Below are positions 16,503 through 26,091 of a stretch of 64,000 bases of DNA, piece after piece. Where the stretch lies: the NCBI RefSeq assembly GCF_018141425.1, contig NZ_CP058561.1, positions 1,612,001 to 1,676,000 on the forward strand, given 5' to 3'. The notes beneath the pieces were generated by a model, which did not search any database, was not told the DNA's origin, and worked only from the letters and a program-made list of their open reading frames with translations. The position numbers and the translations under genes were made by a program. Each line of letters opens with the position of its first letter. The first letter of the stretch is position 1. This stretch comes from Vallitalea guaymasensis. Lineage in GTDB: Bacteria; Bacillota; Clostridia; Lachnospirales; Vallitaleaceae.

Positions 16503-17321
16503 TCATCCTTTTTGTTTATTATCCCACTTCTTATTCCGATATTGATTTGGAGTTATTCCAACATGTTTTTTAAAGGTCTTAGAAAAGTATGGGGTATCTG
16601 AATATCCTACCATCTCAGTTATTTCATAGACCTTATAATTAGTTGTTGTCAATAGATTTTTAGCTTCTTGTATCCTAACTTCATTCAATAATTCTATGAA
16701 GCTGTTACCAACTTCTTTTTTTAATATTTTACATAGATACCAAGAACTTATGTATAGATGATCTGCTACTGTTTGGAGATCCAGTTTACTACTAAAATTT
16801 TCTTTGATATATTTTATAGCCTGTCCTGTTAGGAATCTGACTTTATCATCTTCGTTATCATTTTCATCTTCTTCAACATCACTTAAGGCATTAAATTTAT
16901 AAAGTTTTTTTCTAAGGTTCTCAATATCTTTTACTTTTGTTCTTTCATCATCTAAAATATTGATTGCCTCCAATATTGCATTTTTTATATCTTCTAGGTT
17001 AGTTGGTTTCAACAGGAATTGAGTAACTCCTAGAGTTACTGCTTCTCTTGCATACTCGAACTCCCTATATCCAGTTAATATAATAAATTTTGTATCTTTG
17101 CTCTTTTCTTTTATTCTCTTAATCATTTCCAGCCCAGATAGTTTCGGCATTTGGATATCAGATATTATAATATCCGGTTTCAGCTCATGGGCTAATTCCA
17201 GTCCCTCTTCACCATCTTCTGCTACGCCAACAACTTCACATTCAATTTCTTCCCATGGAACAAGTTTTTTTAATCCTTCAATTATTATTTCTTCATCGTC
17301 GATAAGTAATATTTTATACAT
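16503..17321 (-). CDS. Response regulator, AraC-type output (YesN family)
   Basis: 272 residues. Receiver domain 1-120 with acidic pair DDEE, phospho-acceptor in KPDIIISDIQMPKLSG (Asp55 region) and KPTN. C-terminal AraC double helix-turn-helix at about 165-268 (VADHLYISSWYLCKILKKEV … EMVGYSDTPYFSKTFKKHVG). Shorter than the classic 500-residue YesN because the middle region is only about 45 residues. Binds DNA when phosphorylated by the kinase at 17337, with which it is co-transcribed (15 bases apart). Most likely activates the adjacent sugar transport operon. Confidence 0.93.
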   Translation of the reverse strand: MYKILLIDDEEIIIEGLKKLVPWEEIECEVVGVAEDGEEGLELAHELKPDIIISDIQMPKLSGLEMIKRIKEKSKDTKFIILTGYREFEYAREAVTLGVTQFLLKPTNLEDIKNAILEAINILDDERTKVKDIENLRKKLYKFNALSDVEEDENDNEDDKVRFLTGQAIKYIKENFSSKLDLQTVADHLYISSWYLCKILKKEVGNSFIELLNEVRIQEAKNLLTTTNYKVYEITEMVGYSDTPYFSKTFKKHVGITPNQYRNKKWDNKQKG

Positions 17322-17336
17322 TAAAAACTCCTCCTT

Positions 17337-19127
17337 CTAATTCTTGGTCAGCACTGTTTTTGGAACCTTAAGTGTAACTTTTGTACCTTTTGTATATGTA
17401 CTTAATATGGAAATCTCTGCTTCTTTTCCATATATAAGCAACAATCTCCTGTAAACATTCTTAAGCCCGATACTCTTGGAATTGTCTTGTTCTTCTGCAA
17501 TATATTTATTATCACTTAGCTCGACATTGATAGATTTTAACTTGGGTACTTCTATACCTGCCCCATTATCTTCCACTTCTATTATCAATTTTTCATCTTT
17601 TTCAGATATTCCTATTAATATTTTACCTCTACCTACAGGCTCAATTCCGTGTTTGATGGCATTTTCAACTATAGGTTGAATAATTAGTTTTGGTAATTTT
17701 TCTTTTAAAATATTCTGGTCTATAATTTTATCGTATTCAATTTTTTTACCGAATCTTTTTTGTATTAAGAATAGAAAGCTGTCCATATATTGTATTTCTT
17801 GTTCTATAGTTGAGAATTTTTCTCCATTACGGTTCATATTGGCATCCATGAGCTTGGATAATGCTTGTACCATTTCTGCTATATCCTGTTCTCCCGACAA
17901 TTGTGCTTTCCAGTTTATTGTCTCTAGAGTGTTGTATAGAAAATGAGGGTTAATCTGTGATTGCAAGGCTGATATTTCTGCGTTTTTCCTTGCTATCTCT
18001 TCTTCATAGACACATTCAACTAGATACTTTAATCTCTTAGCCATACTGTTGAACGAGTTATAGAGATACCCTATTTCGTTTTTCCTTATTATATCTATAC
18101 TTGTATTCAATTCTCCTTTTTCTATATCTTTCATCTTGGACACCAACAAATTGAAGGGCGATATTATTTCGCTATATATCATGTTTGCTATTATGATGTA
18201 TATAGGCATGCTGATGATACACAGAATTATAATCAGATCAAATACTTTTCTGGTATCTGATATCAACATGTCTGTAGTTATCACACTAATTATCTTTAGA
18301 TTTACATCGTCTATGGTTTCAACAATTACATAATAGTTGTTTCCGTTGATCGTATGAGTGTATGTTCCTTTTTCATTAAGGTATAATTTCTTGCTTTCTA
18401 TAATCTGATTATTATAATTCCTGCCTGCATACACGATTCTGTCACCCTCATAAGTGTATAGATAAGTGGACTCTGCAGGCTCTCTATATGTATGACTCAA
18501 TATCTCTTGGAGATAATTATTATCAATCCTGAAGGACATTATACCAATTTTGTCAAAACTATTTATATCATATATTGAGCGGACTAGATATATATACTGT
18601 CCATTATCTTCTTTATCAAAATAATATAATACTTGATTATTGTCTTCAGTGACTTTTTTAAATTCTTCTTTTGGAATTTTACCTATATTAACAAGTCCTT
18701 TTTCTTTTGCTGCATAATACACACTATTATCGCTTACAAATTGCATAGTTACTAGATCAAACTCCTGTTTAGCGAATATAGTGGATTTCAGATATTTGTT
18801 CATGTCCTTTTGAAATTTGTATTCAAGCATGGTGTTGTTAATATTGATATCTTTTGGTTTTGACCTAAATAAATCATATGCATCAATATTATAAAGAACT
18901 TCTTGAAATATCTCTTCCATGAAATCAAGGTCATTGGACATTCTCACCTTAGCATTCATGACATCATTCTCAACATAACTTACAAAACGGTCTTTTATTA
19001 TTTTCTCATTGTTATACATACCGAATATAATGACAAGTATGATTGGATATAATATCATAATCAGACCAAGTATTATTATTTTTCTCTTAATGGATATATT
19101 GTGGAAACCATCTGCAATATTTTTCAC
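17337..19127 (-). CDS. Sensor histidine kinase, YesM family
   Basis: About 596 residues. Helix 1 near the start (KIIILGLIMILYPIILVIIF), an outside sensor domain of about 230 residues, helix 2 (VFDLIIILCIISMPIYIIIA), a HAMP linker, then a His_kinase domain with phospho-His in NPHFLYNTLETINW and an ATPase lobe with PIVENAIKHG and DNGAGIEV. The GTG at 19127 has AGGAGA 7 bases upstream and is preferred; the frame extends to ATG 19157. Senses an outside ligand, probably the sugar or the loaded binding protein, and phosphorylates the YesN-type regulator. Confidence 0.92.
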   Translation of the reverse strand: MKNIADGFHNISIKRKIIILGLIMILYPIILVIIFGMYNNEKIIKDRFVSYVENDVMNAKVRMSNDLDFMEEIFQEVLYNIDAYDLFRSKPKDININNTMLEYKFQKDMNKYLKSTIFAKQEFDLVTMQFVSDNSVYYAAKEKGLVNIGKIPKEEFKKVTEDNNQVLYYFDKEDNGQYIYLVRSIYDINSFDKIGIMSFRIDNNYLQEILSHTYREPAESTYLYTYEGDRIVYAGRNYNNQIIESKKLYLNEKGTYTHTINGNNYYVIVETIDDVNLKIISVITTDMLISDTRKVFDLIIILCIISMPIYIIIANMIYSEIISPFNLLVSKMKDIEKGELNTSIDIIRKNEIGYLYNSFNSMAKRLKYLVECVYEEEIARKNAEISALQSQINPHFLYNTLETINWKAQLSGEQDIAEMVQALSKLMDANMNRNGEKFSTIEQEIQYMDSFLFLIQKRFGKKIEYDKIIDQNILKEKLPKLIIQPIVENAIKHGIEPVGRGKILIGISEKDEKLIIEVEDNGAGIEVPKLKSINVELSDNKYIAEEQDNSKSIGLKNVYRRLLLIYGKEAEISILSTYTKGTKVTLKVPKTVLTKN

Positions 19128-19260
19128 TAATATTCTCCTCACATAACATTTATGCATAATATTATAAATTTTTCAGCTTATATCTTACTTTATTATAATA
19201 ACAACCATTATAAAAAATCAAGTAAATAACATAATAAATCTGACAAAAATCTGCATAAAA

Positions 19261-19301
19261 ATAGAAAAAAGCTGATAAGATGTAGAATCCTACCAGCTTT
19301 T
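19261..19301 (-). terminator. Terminator of ribose/deoxyribose operon
   Basis: 14-base arms (19267-19280, 19288-19301; 12 Watson-Crick and two wobble pairs) followed by TTTTTTC in the minus direction, 28 bases after the deoC stop. Confidence 0.85.
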
Positions 19302-19328
19302 CATAGCTAATTTATTTGTTGACTTTAT

Positions 19329-19976
19329 TTACTTTTCACTTACAAATGCTACTCCAGAACTTGTACCGATTCTGTCAGCTCCTGCTTCAATCATGGCTAC
19401 AGCAGTTTCATAATCTCTTACTCCACCTGATGCTTTTACTTTAGCTTTATCGCCTACAGTTTCTTTCATCAATCTCACATCTTCAAGTGTAGCACCGCCA
19501 GTGCTGAATCCAGTGGAAGTCTTAACAAAATCAGCTCCAGCCTTTACAGATAATTCACAAGCTTTTATCTTCTCATCATCTGTTAGAAGACAAGTCTCAA
19601 TGATAACTTTTACATGAGCTTTTCCTTTAGCTGCATTGACTACAGCTTCAATGTCTTCCTCTACTTCTTTGTATTTCTTGCTTTTCAAGTACCCTATGTT
19701 AATAACCATATCTACTTCATCTGCACCATTTTCTATGGCATTAACAGTTTCAAAGGCTTTTACTTCTTTTGGAGTTGCTCCTAGAGGGAAACCTATTACT
19801 GTACAAGTCATGACATCTGTTTCTTTTAATGATTCTGCTACATATTTTACGTAAGATGGATTAATACATACAGAAGCAAAATTGTATTTTTCGGCTTCAT
19901 CACATATTCTTTTTACATCTTCTTCACTGGCATTTGGTTTTAATATTGTATGATCTATATATTTTGATAAATTCAT
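19329..19976 (-). CDS. deoC: Deoxyribose-phosphate aldolase
   Basis: 215 residues, full length. It splits 2-deoxyribose 5-phosphate into glyceraldehyde 3-phosphate and acetaldehyde through a Schiff base. Start [12 protein letters not shown], proton relay Asp89 ([12 protein letters not shown]), Schiff-base lysine Lys152 in [15 protein letters not shown] and the second lysine Lys181 in [10 protein letters not shown] are all present. AAGGAG precedes the ATG. It is the last gene of the lacI-rbsKDACB operon, which suggests that the imported pentose, or one of its products, is deoxyribose. Confidence 0.96.
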   Translation of the reverse strand: MNLSKYIDHTILKPNASEEDVKRICDEAEKYNFASVCINPSYVKYVAESLKETDVMTCTVIGFPLGATPKEVKAFETVNAIENGADEVDMVINIGYLKSKKYKEVEEDIEAVVNAAKGKAHVKVIIETCLLTDDEKIKACELSVKAGADFVKTSTGFSTGGATLEDVRLMKETVGDKAKVKASGGVRDYETAVAMIEAGADRIGTSSGVAFVSEK

Positions 19977-20036
19977 TGTAATCTCCTTTTAGTACTAGAT
20001 TGATTAATATACCTAAGTACTTTTAATCTTTGATTA

Positions 20037-21008
20037 TTATTCTTCTTTAGTTACTATATCATCAACATTATCTTTAGTTACTAATGTTGAATCTAATATG
20101 ATATTTTTCTCTATTTCTTTACCATTTATATAATCTAATCCCATTAATACTGCATTCTTTCCTAAGAAGAAAGGTGGTTCAGCGATTGTTGCTTCTAGTT
20201 TGTCTCCTCTGATAGCTTCTAATGATGGATCGATAGCGTCACAACCAATTAAAACTATTTCATCTAATCTTCCAGCTGCTTCAATAGCTTCTAGTGCACC
20301 TAGAGCCATTTCATCATTAGCTGCGTATACTCCGTCAATCTCAGCATTTGCTTGTAGAATGTTTTCCATAACCTTCATTGCTTCAGCTCTATCGAAATTA
20401 GCACTTTGAGTAGCAACAACTTCAAAACCTTCTGTCTTATCAACTATTTCATTGAAACCTTTACTTCTGTCTTGAGCAACGTTAGTACCCATAATACCCA
20501 TAATCTCAACTATTTTACCTTTTCCATTAAGTACATCAACTAAGTATTCTCCAGCAATATTTCCTGAATGAATTGCATTGAATCCCATATGTGCAACAAC
20601 TTCTCCGCCTTTTGCAGCTCTGTCAATTGTTATTACAGGTACATCTTTTTCATTAGCTGTTTCAATTGCAGCTACTATAGCATCACTATCACATGGATCT
20701 ATGATTAGTAAATCCAAATCTTTTTGTAATAGATTCTCTACATCAGTTTGTTGTTTACTTGGCTGATTCTGAGCATCTGTAACGAATAATTCAACGTCGT
20801 TATCTTTTGCACCTTTTTTAGCACCATTTGAAACGTCTACAAAGAATGGATTGTTCAAGGTATTCATTGATAAACCAATCTTGATTTGTTTTGTTCCACC
20901 ATCTTTTGAATTGTCATCCTCTTTACTAGTATCATTTGCTTTTTGTCCACAACCTACTACCGAAAACATAAGAGTTAAAACTAAAATACCTACTAAAAAT
21001 TTTTTCAT
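20037..21008 (-). CDS. rbsB: Pentose-binding lipoprotein (RbsB-like)
   Basis: 323 residues. Signal peptide with lipobox SVVGC (Cys20), an acidic linker, then a Peripla_BP_4 fold: KIGLSMNTLNNPFFVDVSNGAK, LIIDPCDSDAIV, DRAAKGGEVVAHMGFNA, VYAANDEMALGALEAIEAAG and IGCDAID. It captures a pentose outside the cell for RbsC/RbsA. The gene order A-C-B and the co-transcribed kinase support ribose or deoxyribose as ligand; the ligand pocket cannot be decided by eye. Confidence 0.9.
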   Translation of the reverse strand: MKKFLVGILVLTLMFSVVGCGQKANDTSKEDDNSKDGGTKQIKIGLSMNTLNNPFFVDVSNGAKKGAKDNDVELFVTDAQNQPSKQQTDVENLLQKDLDLLIIDPCDSDAIVAAIETANEKDVPVITIDRAAKGGEVVAHMGFNAIHSGNIAGEYLVDVLNGKGKIVEIMGIMGTNVAQDRSKGFNEIVDKTEGFEVVATQSANFDRAEAMKVMENILQANAEIDGVYAANDEMALGALEAIEAAGRLDEIVLIGCDAIDPSLEAIRGDKLEATIAEPPFFLGKNAVLMGLDYINGKEIEKNIILDSTLVTKDNVDDIVTKEE

Positions 21009-21032
21009 TTTAATATCCTCCTTAAAGTTTTA

Positions 21033-21992
21033 TTATTCATCTAGTTTTGATGAAACTGATTTAAATTTACTGTCTGCAAGAACAGCCAGCAAAATAACAA
21101 ATCCTTTAACTATGTCTGATGCAAATGGATTCACATCAATCAATACCAATATGTTATCAAGTACCCCTAAGATCAATGCTCCAAATACAGTAGGAATAAT
21201 TGCTCCTTGTCCACCTGAAAGACTAGTTCCACCCAAGATTACTGCTGCTATCGCATCCAGTTCATAGCCTTTACCAGCTGTTGGCTGTGCAGAACCTAAC
21301 CTAGCTGTTAATATTAGTCCAGTTAGACCTGCCAATAAACCACTTATTGTATATACCAGTGTTTCTACTCTTTTGACATTGATACCAGATAATCTAGTGG
21401 CTTCTCTGTTACCACCTATACTGAATACACTTCTTCCAAAAGCAGTATATTTAAGTATAAAAAACCCAATTGCAAATACAACTATTAATATAATAATTGG
21501 AAAAGGTATACCGAATAGATAACCCTTACCTATAAAATTGTAAGCTTTCATTCTTGCCGCTATAGGAGAACCATTAGTGAATACTAATACGAATCCTCTC
21601 ACAAAAGTCATAACCGCCAATGTTGCAATAAATGGAGGTAAATTACCTTTAGTTATTATGATTCCGTTAAATGCTCCACATATACTTCCTACTATCAAGG
21701 CAACAATAATAGCTAATACTACACTGTTAGTATTTAACAACGTATAAGCTGATAATGCTCCAGATATTGCCACTATGGAACCTACGGATAAATCAATACC
21801 ACCTGTCAGTATTACAAAAGTCATACCTGATGCAATAATTGCAATGATAGAAACTTGTCTTATTACATTCAACAAGTTATTAAATGTCAGAAATGAATTA
21901 GATAAACATGTTGCAATTATTAATATCAAGACCAATACTGATACCGTTCTATATTTCGTTAATAACTTCAATCCTAATTTTTTCATATTCAT
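21033..21992 (-). CDS. rbsC: Pentose ABC transporter permease (RbsC-like)
   Basis: About 319 residues with 8-10 membrane helices and family motifs FVILTGGIDLSVGSIVAISG, GAFNGIIITKGNLPPFIATL, GGNREATRLSGINV and AIAAVILGGTSLSGG. The start chosen is ATG 21992, one base after the rbsA stop and 9 bases after AGGAGGGG; the longer frame to 22034 would overlap rbsA. Works with RbsA and RbsB. Confidence 0.94.
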   Translation of the reverse strand: MNMKKLGLKLLTKYRTVSVLVLILIIATCLSNSFLTFNNLLNVIRQVSIIAIIASGMTFVILTGGIDLSVGSIVAISGALSAYTLLNTNSVVLAIIVALIVGSICGAFNGIIITKGNLPPFIATLAVMTFVRGFVLVFTNGSPIAARMKAYNFIGKGYLFGIPFPIIILIVVFAIGFFILKYTAFGRSVFSIGGNREATRLSGINVKRVETLVYTISGLLAGLTGLILTARLGSAQPTAGKGYELDAIAAVILGGTSLSGGQGAIIPTVFGALILGVLDNILVLIDVNPFASDIVKGFVILLAVLADSKFKSVSSKLDE

Positions 21993-21993
21993 T

Positions 21994-23502
21994 TTATTCA
22001 ACCCCTCCTGCTCCAGCTGCATATGATAATACATTTTCTTGTGTTAATTTATCCTTACTAATGGAAGCTGCTACTTCACCTTCTCGCATAACCAATCCTC
22101 TGTCACTCATTCCTATTAATTCAGGCAGATCGGATGTAATCAAAACGATGCTGATTCCTTGTTTAGTAAGTTCATGCATTATATTATATATTTCTGCTTT
22201 TGCTCCAATGTCAATACCTCTTGTAGGTTCATTCAAGAATATTATCTCTGGGTTGGTTTCAAGCATCTTTCCAAATACTACTTTTTGCTGATTACCCCCG
22301 CTTAGATTACCTACTATCTGATGTGGTGAAGAAACTTTTATATTCAATTTATCAATCTCTTTTTTGGACATTTCCATATCTTTTTTGTCAGATAGGAGTC
22401 CATTTGACATTATAGATTTTAATGAAGCTAGTGAAATGTTTTCTTTTACATTTCTAACTAAGACCAATCCTTCATTCTTTCTGTCATCTGATACAACAAA
22501 TATTCCTTTTGAAAGAGCTTGTGCAGGATTTTTTATCTTGGCTTTTTTACCTTTTATCAAGACTTCACCATCATAGTCTCCATAGTATCCTGCTAGAAGT
22601 TTTGATAGTAATATATTACCTGATCCTAATAATCCAGCTATTCCTAAGATTTCACCTTTGTACAATTTGAATGAAACATCTTTGATACTATTTTTATATA
22701 CAATATTTTTTGCTTCAAATACCACTTCTTTTGACCTTACATAATCCCTCTTAGGATATAGATTGGTTAAATCGCTACCAACCATCAAGCGAACTATCTC
22801 ATCATGGTCAGTATCTTTTGTCAACATACTATTTATGAATTTTCCATCTCTAAAAATGGTGACTCTGTCAGTTATACGGAATATCTCATTCATTCTATGG
22901 GAGATATAGATAATTGCTATGTTCTCCTTTTTGAGATTTTCAATTATATCAAATAAGCATTCTATCTCTTCATCTGTCAATGCAGCCGTTGGCTCGTCCA
23001 TTATGATTACTTTTGAATTTATTGATAGACATTTGGATATCTCTATCATCTGGGCTTCTGCTACAGATAAATCTTTCACAAGTTTTTTAGGACTTATGTT
23101 CATTCCTACTTTTGCAATCAGATCTATGGCATCTTGATTCATCTTTTTCCAATCAATAATGCCTCTTTTACTTACAGGATACCTTCCAAGAAAAATATTT
23201 TCAGCTACAGTTAGATGAGGTATAAGATTGAATTCTTGGTAAATCATGGATATACCTAATTCTTGTGCTTCTTTAGTAGAAGAAAATTTTACGTTTTTAC
23301 CTTGATAACGCATGTTACCAGAAGTATATTCCTGAGCACCAGATATTATTTTCATCAGAGTAGATTTACCAGCTCCATTTTCTCCACATAAAGCATGTAC
23401 TTCTCCTTCATATATCTCTAATTTAACATTATCTAAGGCTTTTACACCTGGAAATATCTTAGTGATATTCTCTAACTCTAGAATTAGTTTCTTATCAGCC
23501 AT
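21994..23502 (-). CDS. rbsA: Pentose ABC transporter ATPase, duplicated (RbsA-like)
   Basis: About 502 residues with two ATP-binding domains. Domain 1: Walker A GENGAGKST, signature LSVAEAQ, Walker B VIIMDEP. Domain 2: degenerate Walker A (GLLGSGN), signature LSGGNQQK, Walker B IIFLNEPTRG. This asymmetry is usual for RbsA/MglA proteins. ATG 23502 is preferred (AGGGG upstream) over 23520. Drives uptake through RbsC. Confidence 0.94.
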   Translation of the reverse strand: MADKKLILELENITKIFPGVKALDNVKLEIYEGEVHALCGENGAGKSTLMKIISGAQEYTSGNMRYQGKNVKFSSTKEAQELGISMIYQEFNLIPHLTVAENIFLGRYPVSKRGIIDWKKMNQDAIDLIAKVGMNISPKKLVKDLSVAEAQMIEISKCLSINSKVIIMDEPTAALTDEEIECLFDIIENLKKENIAIIYISHRMNEIFRITDRVTIFRDGKFINSMLTKDTDHDEIVRLMVGSDLTNLYPKRDYVRSKEVVFEAKNIVYKNSIKDVSFKLYKGEILGIAGLLGSGNILLSKLLAGYYGDYDGEVLIKGKKAKIKNPAQALSKGIFVVSDDRKNEGLVLVRNVKENISLASLKSIMSNGLLSDKKDMEMSKKEIDKLNIKVSSPHQIVGNLSGGNQQKVVFGKMLETNPEIIFLNEPTRGIDIGAKAEIYNIMHELTKQGISIVLITSDLPELIGMSDRGLVMREGEVAASISKDKLTQENVLSYAAGAGGVE

Positions 23503-23562
23503 CTTCTGCCCCTTTCTCATATATATTTATGTAACCCCTTACATTCTCCTCATTTTTACAAT

Positions 23563-23961
23563 TTAGTAAGCACAACCACTTACTAATATAATGCTTGGAT
23601 ATGGAGTAAATTCACCAGTTCTTATTATCCCTCTTGCCTGTTTTGTTTTTTCTTTGAACATAACATGTGGCACATACTCTATTTCCATGTCTTCTGGAAA
23701 TAAGTCAATAATTTCTTTATGCATATCTGGGCTAACAGTTTTTAACTCTTCTGCCAATATTATTTTCTCCACAACTAGAGATTTTAACACTTCTTTTAAA
23801 ACATCCAGATATCTTGGTTCATTAGGTTTCCATGCTAAGTCTACTCTTTCTACTTCTAGCGGCATAGGTAATCCAGCATCACTTACTACAATTGTATCTT
23901 TGTGCCCCAGTTCTGCTAATAGATTAGCCATCTGAGGATTGAGAATTCCACCTTTTAACAT
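23563..23961 (-). CDS. rbsD: D-ribose pyranase
   Basis: 132 residues, full length, with the RbsD motifs MLKGGILNPQMANLLAELGH (catalytic His20), VVSDAGLPMP and the C-terminal RTGEFTPYPSIILVSGC. It converts the beta-pyranose form of the sugar to the furanose form that the kinase uses. Sits between rbsK and rbsA, 16 bases from rbsK. Confidence 0.95.
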   Translation of the reverse strand: MLKGGILNPQMANLLAELGHKDTIVVSDAGLPMPLEVERVDLAWKPNEPRYLDVLKEVLKSLVVEKIILAEELKTVSPDMHKEIIDLFPEDMEIEYVPHVMFKEKTKQARGIIRTGEFTPYPSIILVSGCAY

Positions 23962-23977
23962 TTTATGTCCTCCTTGT

Positions 23978-24910
23978 TTAGTTCCTTGTATTGTTTATTA
24001 TAAAATTGTTAATAGCATCTCTTGTTGGCATTGCAGGTGCAGTACCTATTTTTGTAACTGATAAAGCTCCTACAGCATTTCCGAATTCAGCAGCTTCAAA
24101 GATTCCTTTATCTTCTCCTAATGCTGTTACGAATCCGCCATTAAAAGCATCTCCTGCTCCTGTTGTATCAATTGCATCTACTTCATATCTTGGGATTATT
24201 CTTTCTTCTCCATTGCATCTTACATATACTCCTTGACTTCCCATAGTGATAATTACATTATTTACACCTTTTTCAATAAAAACATCTGCTGCTTTCTTTG
24301 CATCATCCATATCTGTGATCTCTACACCTGTCAGTATTGATGCTTCTACTTCATTAGGTGTGATAATATCAATCTTTGATAGTAGTTCATCTGATATAGG
24401 TTGGATAGGTGCAGGATTAAGAACAGTTGTTATGTTGTTTTTCTTAGCTATATCCACTGCTGACTCTACAGCTTCTAAATTAGTCTCCAGCTGGGTTAAG
24501 AATACTTTTGCACCTTTTATCTTATCTTCACATTTCAATATTTCTTCATCTTTGATATTGCCACATGCCCCTGATGTAACCAAAATACTGTTTTGACTAG
24601 TATTCTCGTCTACTAATATTAATGCTGTTCCTGTTTCTATTTCCTTATCCTCAAACACATAACTTGTGTCCATACCTTCTTCTTCAAAAAAATCAGTTGC
24701 AACTTTTCCAAATAGGTCATCACCTATTTTTGTAATCATTGTTACATTTGCTCCTGCCCTATTGGCTGCTACTCCTTGATTGGAACCTTTCCCTCCAGGT
24801 CCTAACTTGAACATTGAGCCTTTCACAGTTTCTCCTGGCTTTGGTAAGTGGTCTGCTCTTCCCATTAAATCAACAACAAAGCTGCCTAGTATAACAATGT
24901 CATGTCTCAT
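23978..24910 (-). CDS. rbsK: Ribokinase-family sugar kinase, possible deoxyribokinase
   Basis: 310 residues, PfkB fold. Motifs: GSFVVDLM at 9-16, PKPGETVKGSMFKLGPGGKGSNQGVAANRAGA (split: GGKGSNQ glycine motif), TPNEVEA and the catalytic TTGAGDAFNGGFV near 250. It phosphorylates the pentose at C5. In E. coli ribokinase the GS-I-N-A-D motif places Asn14 on the ribose hydroxyls; here that residue is Val12 (GSFVVD) while the following Asp14 is kept. Known deoxyribokinases also lack this Asn. With deoC at the end of the operon, 2-deoxyribose is a reasonable substrate, alone or with ribose. Confidence 0.85.
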   Translation of the reverse strand: MRHDIVILGSFVVDLMGRADHLPKPGETVKGSMFKLGPGGKGSNQGVAANRAGANVTMITKIGDDLFGKVATDFFEEEGMDTSYVFEDKEIETGTALILVDENTSQNSILVTSGACGNIKDEEILKCEDKIKGAKVFLTQLETNLEAVESAVDIAKKNNITTVLNPAPIQPISDELLSKIDIITPNEVEASILTGVEITDMDDAKKAADVFIEKGVNNVIITMGSQGVYVRCNGEERIIPRYEVDAIDTTGAGDAFNGGFVTALGEDKGIFEAAEFGNAVGALSVTKIGTAPAMPTRDAINNFIINNTRN

Positions 24911-24927
24911 AAAACTCCTCCTTTTAG

Positions 24928-24941
24928 TGGTACCGCTTACA
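24928..24941 (-). promoter_or_regulatory. LacI-type operator-like site before rbsK
   Basis: TGTAAGCGGTACCA on the minus strand shares its first half and CG centre with the perfect operator at 26009-26022. It lies between the regulator stop and the kinase start, 18 bases before the kinase. Probably a second, weaker binding site of the LacI-family protein. Confidence 0.5.
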
Positions 24942-24958
24942 TTTTGATTTAAAAAAAA

Positions 24959-25996
24959 TTATTTTGTGTTTTTTTCTGAACCTCTTAGTATTAATGTTGG
25001 TAATAATATAATCCTCTTAGTATCTTGATTATCAACCTTTTGTTCATTCAATCTATCTAATAAAATCTCCATTGCAACTTCACCCATTTGTGCAGTAGGT
25101 CGAGATACAACACTTATATCCATATTCATGATATTCAATAATTCTATTTCGTCAAATCCTATTAATGCCATATCTTCTGGAATCCTAACATTAGCCTCAG
25201 TCAATGCTTTTATGCATCCTAGGTTCATCATGTTGTTGGATACAAAAATAGCTGTAGGAGGATCTTCCATCTTTAAGATTTCTTGAGTCAATTCATAACC
25301 GCTTTCCAGCCTAAAATCTCCATAGAATATATATCTATCATCTATTTCAATTCCATTCATTGTCAATGCTTTTTTATATCCTCTTAATCTATCTCTACCT
25401 GGCTTAGAACTCAATGGTCCTGAAATGATAGCTATTTTCCTATGTCCTTCTTTGATAAAACACTCAATAGCATCGTAAGTTCCTGAAATACTATCTAGAA
25501 ATACACCATCAAACTTGGAATACTTAACATCTCTATCAAGCAAAACTACAGGAACGTTAAGATTTTCTAATATACTCAAATACTTAGCATTGAATTTATC
25601 GTTATCAGCTGTTGGAGTAATTATCAATCCTCTTATCCTTTGACGTTTAAGCATTTCAATGAATTTCATTTCCTTCTGTTCATTTTCATCAGTATCGCAT
25701 AAAAGCATATATAAATCATTCTTGTCAGTTACGGAACTGATTCCTTTTATAACTTGTCCGAAGAATGGGTTATTGATATCTGGCACAACCACACCTATTG
25801 TATTGGTTATGTTCCTAGATAAACTTCTTGCAATATCACTGGGTGCATAATTCAATTCTTTTATCGCTTTTAGAACTTTTTCTTTGGTCTGTTCTTTAAC
25901 TTTATCAGAATCATTAAGCACCCTGGACACTGTAGCTACTGATACTTTCGATTTTTTAGCTATATCGCTAATTGTTATCGGTGCTATAATCATCAC
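24959..25996 (-). CDS. LacI-family regulator of pentose operon
   Basis: 345 residues. HTH at the N-terminus (TISDIAKKSKVSVATVSRVL, then NDSDKVKEQTKEKVLKAI), followed by a Peripla_BP_3 effector domain (NTIGVVVPDINNPFF, DGVFLDSISGTYDA, PTAIFVSNNMMNLG, ALIGFDEIELLNIM). It should repress the operon until a pentose or pentose phosphate binds. The reading frame begins GTG-ATG (25996/25993) with AGAGGGG upstream. First gene of the operon and autoregulated, judged from the operator overlapping its promoter. Confidence 0.93.
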   Translation of the reverse strand: MMIIAPITISDIAKKSKVSVATVSRVLNDSDKVKEQTKEKVLKAIKELNYAPSDIARSLSRNITNTIGVVVPDINNPFFGQVIKGISSVTDKNDLYMLLCDTDENEQKEMKFIEMLKRQRIRGLIITPTADNDKFNAKYLSILENLNVPVVLLDRDVKYSKFDGVFLDSISGTYDAIECFIKEGHRKIAIISGPLSSKPGRDRLRGYKKALTMNGIEIDDRYIFYGDFRLESGYELTQEILKMEDPPTAIFVSNNMMNLGCIKALTEANVRIPEDMALIGFDEIELLNIMNMDISVVSRPTAQMGEVAMEILLDRLNEQKVDNQDTKRIILLPTLILRGSEKNTK

Positions 25997-26008
25997 CCCT
26001 CTTGTTAA

Positions 26009-26022
26009 TGTAATCGCTTACA
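26009..26022 (-). promoter_or_regulatory. Perfect LacI-family operator
   Basis: TGTAAGCGATTACA: 5-bp arms TGTAA/TTACA around a central CG, the classical pattern of LacI/GalR-family sites. It sits just after the promoter at 26036-26066, about where transcription starts, so bound repressor would block the whole operon. Confidence 0.85.
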
Positions 26023-26035
26023 CTTTCTTTTTTTC

Positions 26036-26066
26036 ATTATATTATCATATTTTATATCTGTCAAGC
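26036..26066 (-). promoter_or_regulatory. SigA promoter of pentose operon
   Basis: TTGACA (26061-26066) with TATATA at 17 bases (26038-26043) or TATAAT at 19 bases (26036-26041). Either fits a strong housekeeping promoter. Confidence 0.75.
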
Positions 26067-26091
26067 TTTTTCTACTAAATAATTCTTTTCA

